64,000 bases of DNA. Source: Garcia nutans. Lineage: Eukaryota; Streptophyta; Magnoliopsida; Malpighiales; Euphorbiaceae. Below the pieces are notes generated by a model. That model had not been told where the DNA came from. It did not search any database and was given only the letters and a program-made list of their open reading frames with translations. Position 1 is the first letter of the stretch, and each line of letters opens with the position of its first letter. The stretch lies in assembly GCA_947685225.1 (NCBI GenBank), contig CANTUV010000009.1, forward strand, positions 6,634,001 through 6,698,000, in the 5' to 3' direction. Of this stretch, positions 59,310 through 64,000 are shown piece after piece. The position numbers were made by a program, and so were the translations under genes.

Positions 59310-61500
59310 ATATTTCATAAATTATAAGATGCACATGATTTTTTTTATCATAATATATTAAAAAATAATTGAATTAAATGTATTTTTTAATTAGAGAAAA
59401 AAAATAAGTGATATTTGATGAAACTGAAAATTAAGTGTTTAAATGTTAAAATGTAAGCACAATATGTACGGAATTTTTAATTTGTAAAAATACAATCATT
59501 TGCTATTTTTAATATAAATTTTGAAATTAAAATTCTAATTTATTATTTTAAGTGATTTTTAGTTTAATAAAGAATCTATTAATTATTATTTTTTCCTTTT
59601 CAGTAATTTTATTATTTATTAACAATGTCAACTTCTAGATTAATTTTAATATTTGATGGTTAATCATAAACTATCAACCATTAACTATTGACCATCCAAG
59701 GTCTGTTTGGTTCAATGCTGGCGTCTAGCAGATGTGACCAGCGATCAAGGGTCAACATTGTACGATTAATAATTGAAATTGATTATAACTAGTCACGTGT
59801 TCATCCGACGTGTGAATGTAAATTTTTATTATGTTATAAAAATTTTATTATAAGGGTATCGTTTTATATTTATATATTAATAATTTATTAAATATATAAT
59901 ATTTAATTTTTATATTGAATAATTTTAATTAATAAATTTTAAATTTAATATAATTAATAATTGTTAATATAGTTATAAAAATAAAATTATAATATAATCT
60001 AATTTTTTATTTTTATATATTAATAATTTTATATAATAAATTATGAAATATAAATAATATATAAATAGATAAATAACTATAATATATAATATTTTTATAT
60101 TATATATATTATGTAATAATATATTTTTATTTATTTATTAATTTAATCAATAATTTTTTTATATATAAAATATTTTATCTTCATATATTAATAATTTATC
60201 AAATAAATAATTTTTTATTTTTATATATATTAATAATTTTATTTAAAAATTTATTAATAATGATTAATTTATTATATATATATAATATTTATCTTCATAT
60301 ATTAACCGTTTTAGTTAAAATATTTATTAATAATTTATTAAATATATTAAATATATGATATTTAATTTTTATATATTAATATTTTCAGCTATTAAATTTA
60401 TATTAATGATGTATCAAATATATGAGCTTTTTATTTTTATATATTAATAATTATAAATATTAGTAATTTATTAACAACATTACTTTTATCTTTACAAATT
60501 AATAATATAAGTTTAAAATATTATTAATAATTTATTAAATACATTCATATTTTAATAAATTTTTTATTAAATACAATAAATATTTTTTTAATTATGCATA
60601 TATATATATATATATTCTGTAGCACCATATAATTCTTTCATTTTTCTTAACTTAAATATATATATATATAATGTCAAATATTATTTATTTTATTATTTAA
60701 TTTTTAAAATTTTTAAAATATATAAATTAATTATTATTATAAATAAATAATTTAATTTATAATTAATTTATTATGAATGTTAAGAGGTTTATATTTTTTA
60801 ACTTTTAAATTTCTAAAAAAAGTAAATATATTATTAAATTGTATTAATATGTAATTAATTTATAGAAAATTAAAAATTACAAATATAATTTATTAATTAT
60901 TAATTTTTAAATTTTGAAAAATTATTACAATTAAATAAAAATTAATTAAAAAAATGTGAGTTAGCCTTTTATAAAACTTGATAATGTGTGTGTATACCTA
61001 CATATATTAGGAATATCAAAAATTATATATTTTATTGTTTAAAATATATTAATTAATTATTAATATACAATTAATTTGTTGTGAAAGTTAAGATTTGTAA
61101 ATTTTTTAACTTTTAAAATTCTAAATTATATGATTAAATTATATTAATTACAAATGTTTTATAAAAAAAAGTCATATATTTTATTTTTTAATTTTTTAAT
61201 TTCTAAAAATAAATAATTAATAATTATTATAAATTTATTTATTTATAATTAATTTATTAAAAAAGTTAAAAGTCATATTTTTTTAACTTTTTAAATTTCA
61301 TAAAAAATATATATATAAATCAATCAATAATATTTAGTTATATTAATGTATAATCAATTTATAGAAAATTAAAAGTTACAAATATAATTTATTTAATTAT
61401 ATTATAAAATGATATTAATGTGTAATTATTTAATAGAAAATTAATAGTCACAAATATAATAAATATTATATTTTATATTTTATATAAGTTATTAAAATTA
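59310..61500. other. Extremely AT-rich stretch, no gene
   Basis: About 2.2 kb of A/T-rich sequence with repeated TTAATAATTTATTAAATATAT-like words and several AT runs (for example 60598-60615 and 60656-60670). A less AT-rich island at 59695-59820 holds GGTCTGTTTGGTTCA and an imperfect palindrome around TGGTTAATCATAAACTATCAACCA, possibly a MITE end. No gene was recognised. Confidence 0.5.
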
Positions 61501-61805
61501 CAAAAAAGGAAATGAGCCCAATAAGATCCAAATTGTAGAAAAGCCCATAAAAATTCTGCTATGGCAAACACATTCCACAACAAAAGTGGTCTCTTCAAGA
61601 ATTTGTTACATAGTAATTATGCACGTCTTCACATGGAGAATTTGAGACTTAGTATTAATATTTATCGATAAATTGTTTTTATATTTATTCTATCAATGAT
61701 ATAAAGAATTTTTATCTTTTCTCTCTGCTCATCCCCTTCCCCTTCTCTTCTTCTTAACTTCTTGTGTTACTGTCATTCGTGTGTAAGACCTTGATAACTC
61801 TAGGG

Positions 61806-62265
61806 CAGTGGCGGAACCATCATGGGATCGTGTGTGGTCATACGACCCCCTCTCACCGGGGTTCAGAAGAAGGGTAGCAGTGATGGGCACCGGTGAGGGA
61901 TAACTCAGCCCTGTGAGGGCTGAGTTATCTTGTTTGCAGCGAGGGGTTGAAGAACCCCTCACTGCAAATAAGTTATATTTTTTTATAAAATAGTCCATAG
62001 TGAAACGGCGTCATTTCACTAAGGGTCATTTAAAAAAAAATAAAACTCCTCCCCAACAAAACGACGTCGTTTCGCTAAAAAGGGATTTTAAAAAATAATA
62101 ATAAAGGGGCTGCAGTCCCCTCTCCCTCTTCTTTCCTCTCCTCCTTCCCATCAGCCACCACTAGCCCAGCCGCACTAGCCACCGGCCACCCTACGAACAA
62201 CGCCGACCACCACCAGTCCGTAAAAATTTTGTCCCCCTCTTAGTGAAGTTCTAGATCTGCCATTA
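61806..62265. mobile_element. 460-bp non-autonomous hAT-like element
   Basis: Flanked by CTCTAGGG at 61798-61805 and 62266-62273, an exact 8-bp duplication (9 bp if the preceding A is counted). The ends are CAGTGGCGGAACC and, on the minus strand, TAATGGCAGATCTAG. The inside is GC-rich compared with the surroundings and has a perfect 12-bp palindrome AACGACGTCGTT near 62060. The open frame at 61729-61998 runs over the boundary and is not treated as a gene. Confidence 0.85.
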
Positions 62266-62339
62266 CTCTAGGGTCATGATATTTGTTTAATATCTAACAA
62301 AATTATTAAGTAAAATAATCTATCACGTCACAGTTTTAG

Positions 62340-62372
62340 ATTTCTAGAAAACATACATACATATATACACAC

Positions 62373-62404
<32 letters not shown>

Positions 62405-62405
62405 T
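62340..62405. repeat. Compound (ATAC)n/(AT)n/(GT)n microsatellite
   Basis: CATA repeats, then AC, AT and GT repeats in succession, forming an imperfect palindrome. Confidence 0.85.
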
Positions 62406-62439
62406 ACTTTGAAATTCTTATTTATAATACTTCATTTTT

Positions 62440-63137
62440 GAAAAAAGTATTTAATTCTGAAAAATTACATTGATTTTTGTTGGAGTTGATTATTTTAATG
62501 AGTTGGAGCTAATTTGCTAATTTTTATGTGATATGAAGCTAAAATTGGAGATCTTGGATTCATTAGAGATGTAATAGGAGAAATTCGCAAGATCTGAAAA
62601 AAGAAGAATTTAAAGAGGAAAAGAAAAGGTGCAGAAAAAGTGGACAGACCTACAGTTTGCCACAAGTTGTGATACGAATTGCGGAATGTGCCAGACCTGG
62701 CAGGAGGAGTCCAATCCGAATTTTTCTTTCTTAGATGAATTTAGATACTTAAATAGACCACTTTAGCTTGGAAATTAGAATTGGCAACGAGGCAAAAAAT
62801 CCTCATTTTTCGCAAAAATTTGTCCCGAACAGAGCAAGGATTCTCTGTTAACTTTTCCCGTGGGGGCAGGGGCGGGGATGGGGATGAGGAGAATTTTATT
62901 CCTGTTGGGCCGGGCAAGGTGAAGCGTGGCGGGATCGGAGAATACACTCCTCGCCCCACGGGGATCTCTGTCCCTGTGGGGACCCGATAATTATGTAATA
63001 TATATTATATTTGAAATTTTGAGAAGGCTTGTGTATTTAGAACTTATATTACTTCCTAATCTCTTTTTGATTTTCCTTTCCCAAATAGGATTCTAAATCC
63101 TACAAAGAGAAACTTTTAAGGGCTTATTGGAGGATAG

Positions 63138-63170
<33 letters not shown>

Positions 63171-64000
63171 TATAGACATATTAGTTTTCTACAAAAAAAA
63201 ATAATAATAATAAAGTGACACAAGGAGAAGAAAATTATGCAGATTTTAAGCCACAATTTCAAGAATTTTAACTCAAGTTCTAAGTTTGTTTTTTCTATGT
63301 TTTGAATTGGATTTATTATCTTAGAGTTTTTGAACATGAATATCTTGAAAATTTCTTTCAGGGATATTATTAATGTAGTTTGATTCTTATTTCTTTAACT
63401 TTATCTAATTAGCTTTCTTCACTTTTACAATTATTTATAATTATAACTAATGCACTCAATTAACTGGCCACTAATTGATTGATTTATTTTTTTAAGAGTA
63501 GTATGAAAGAAACTCTTGAAAATTGAACTAACTTATAAACAGCACAATAATATAGTTCGAATGAAAATAATATAACTTGACTTATGAGTTTGTTATAATT
63601 AATCACAGATATATTTAAAATCTTTAATTTCTATTATAAAAGGTTAATATGGATTACATAATAGGTTTAGATAACATGAGAAAGCACATTAAATAATTAA
63701 GAATTATTATCTCCTTGCATAAATAATGAAATTTGTTATTAATAGATTTAATTAGAGGAAGTATATTCAAGTGAATTCAAAAATATCCTAACTTCAAATT
63801 TATTGATTTTTAATCTCTTAATTTTATGTTCCTTTGTTTAAGTTTGGTATTTTTTTTATATAGTTTAGTTATTAATTTAATTTGTGGTTGTCTAAATATA
63901 GTAATTAACACAATTTTGATATTTAGTCTTCAATTCTCGTGGGAATGATACTCACTCACTCTTTATTACTAGAAATAATATCATATACTTACAAATAAGT
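62440..64000 (+). mobile_element. Possible Athila/Tat-type LTR fragment running off the window
   Basis: The tail at 63930-63985 (TTCTCGTGGGAATGATACTC then CTTTATTACT) resembles the end of the Athila-like LTR at 51575-51615 (TCTCTGTGGGAACGATCTTTATTATCACTTTATTACTT). At 63455-63475 the phrase TTAACTGGCCACTAATTG resembles TTAATTGGCCACCAATTG in the 5' LTR near 40522. No coding region is visible. It would be a distinct family from the element at 39526-51671. The call is tentative. Confidence 0.4.
62785..62990. repeat. GC-rich insert with GGGGATGGGGATG and CCCGTGGGGGCAGGGG words
   Basis: A sharply bounded GC-rich tract in AT-rich surroundings. It holds runs such as CGTGGGGGCAGGGGCGGGG and CCCCACGGGGATCTCTG. 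Similar GGGGATGGGGA-type tracts recur in plant genomes as repeat families. I see no target duplication. The open frames on both strands are low-complexity. Confidence 0.5.

Noticed and set aside
61729..61998. Minus-strand 89-codon frame
   Set aside because: It crosses the left boundary and target duplication of the hAT-like element and has no recognisable domain.

Overview
The window looks like gene-poor, AT-rich nuclear DNA of a flowering plant, most likely a eudicot. The evidence is spliced genes with GT-AG introns, plant-type transposons (Tekay-like and Athila-like Ty3/gypsy, Ty1/copia, L1 and RTE LINEs, MULE, CACTA-like ends, hAT-like elements), and a chloroplast-targeted lipid phosphate phosphatase. 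I cannot name the species. I see no rRNA, tRNA, CRISPR array or bacterial-type operon.

One host gene appears intact: a four-exon chloroplast lipid phosphate phosphatase (LPP epsilon type) on the minus strand at 56115-59039, with an open frame of 277 residues. A second copy in the same orientation lies about 51 kb to the left (4237-8093) and is clearly dead. It has a nonsense codon in exon 1, has lost most of exon 2 with two catalytic motifs, carries a frameshift and another stop in exon 4, and has a 1,620-bp solo LTR in intron 2. A broken 5' fragment of a HINT3-like HIT-domain gene sits at 26521-26902.

Layout from left to right: (1) 1-3700, MULE remains: a Ulp1-like protease tail, a mudrA-like transposase tail, and arrays of a TTGATAT/ATATCAA repeat in opposite orientations. 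(2) 4155-8225, the LPP pseudogene and its solo LTR. (3) 8600-9165, an AT-rich minisatellite. (4) 9777-10160, a possible CACTA-type end. (5) 10829-22214, a plus-strand solo LTR interrupted by a minus-strand Tekay-like gypsy element of the same LTR family (12617-21548); both insertions keep exact 5-bp target duplications. (6) 22770-26245, a 5'-truncated L1-type LINE. (7) 26380-29622, the HIT-gene fragment and a CACTA-type right end. (8) 30384-36175, a decayed copia element. (9) 37896-39030, a 5'-truncated RTE LINE with an 18-bp target duplication. (10) 39526-51671, a 12.1-kb Athila-like element with gag, protease, RT, RNase H, integrase, an env-position ORF and an additional AT-hook ORF. (11) 51983-53171, a hAT-like element. 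(12) 53.2-55.96 kb, LTR-like non-coding DNA. (13) The intact LPP gene, with a 149-bp hAT-like element in intron 1. (14) 59.3-61.5 kb, extremely AT-rich DNA. (15) A 460-bp hAT-like element and, to the window end, an LTR-like tract.

No transposon here looks autonomous: every coding region carries stops, frameshifts or truncations. The most informative result is the insertion history that target duplications allow to be read directly. I found no convincing new biological system. The most unusual single item is the basic AT-hook ORF between the env-position ORF and the 3' LTR of the Athila-like element.
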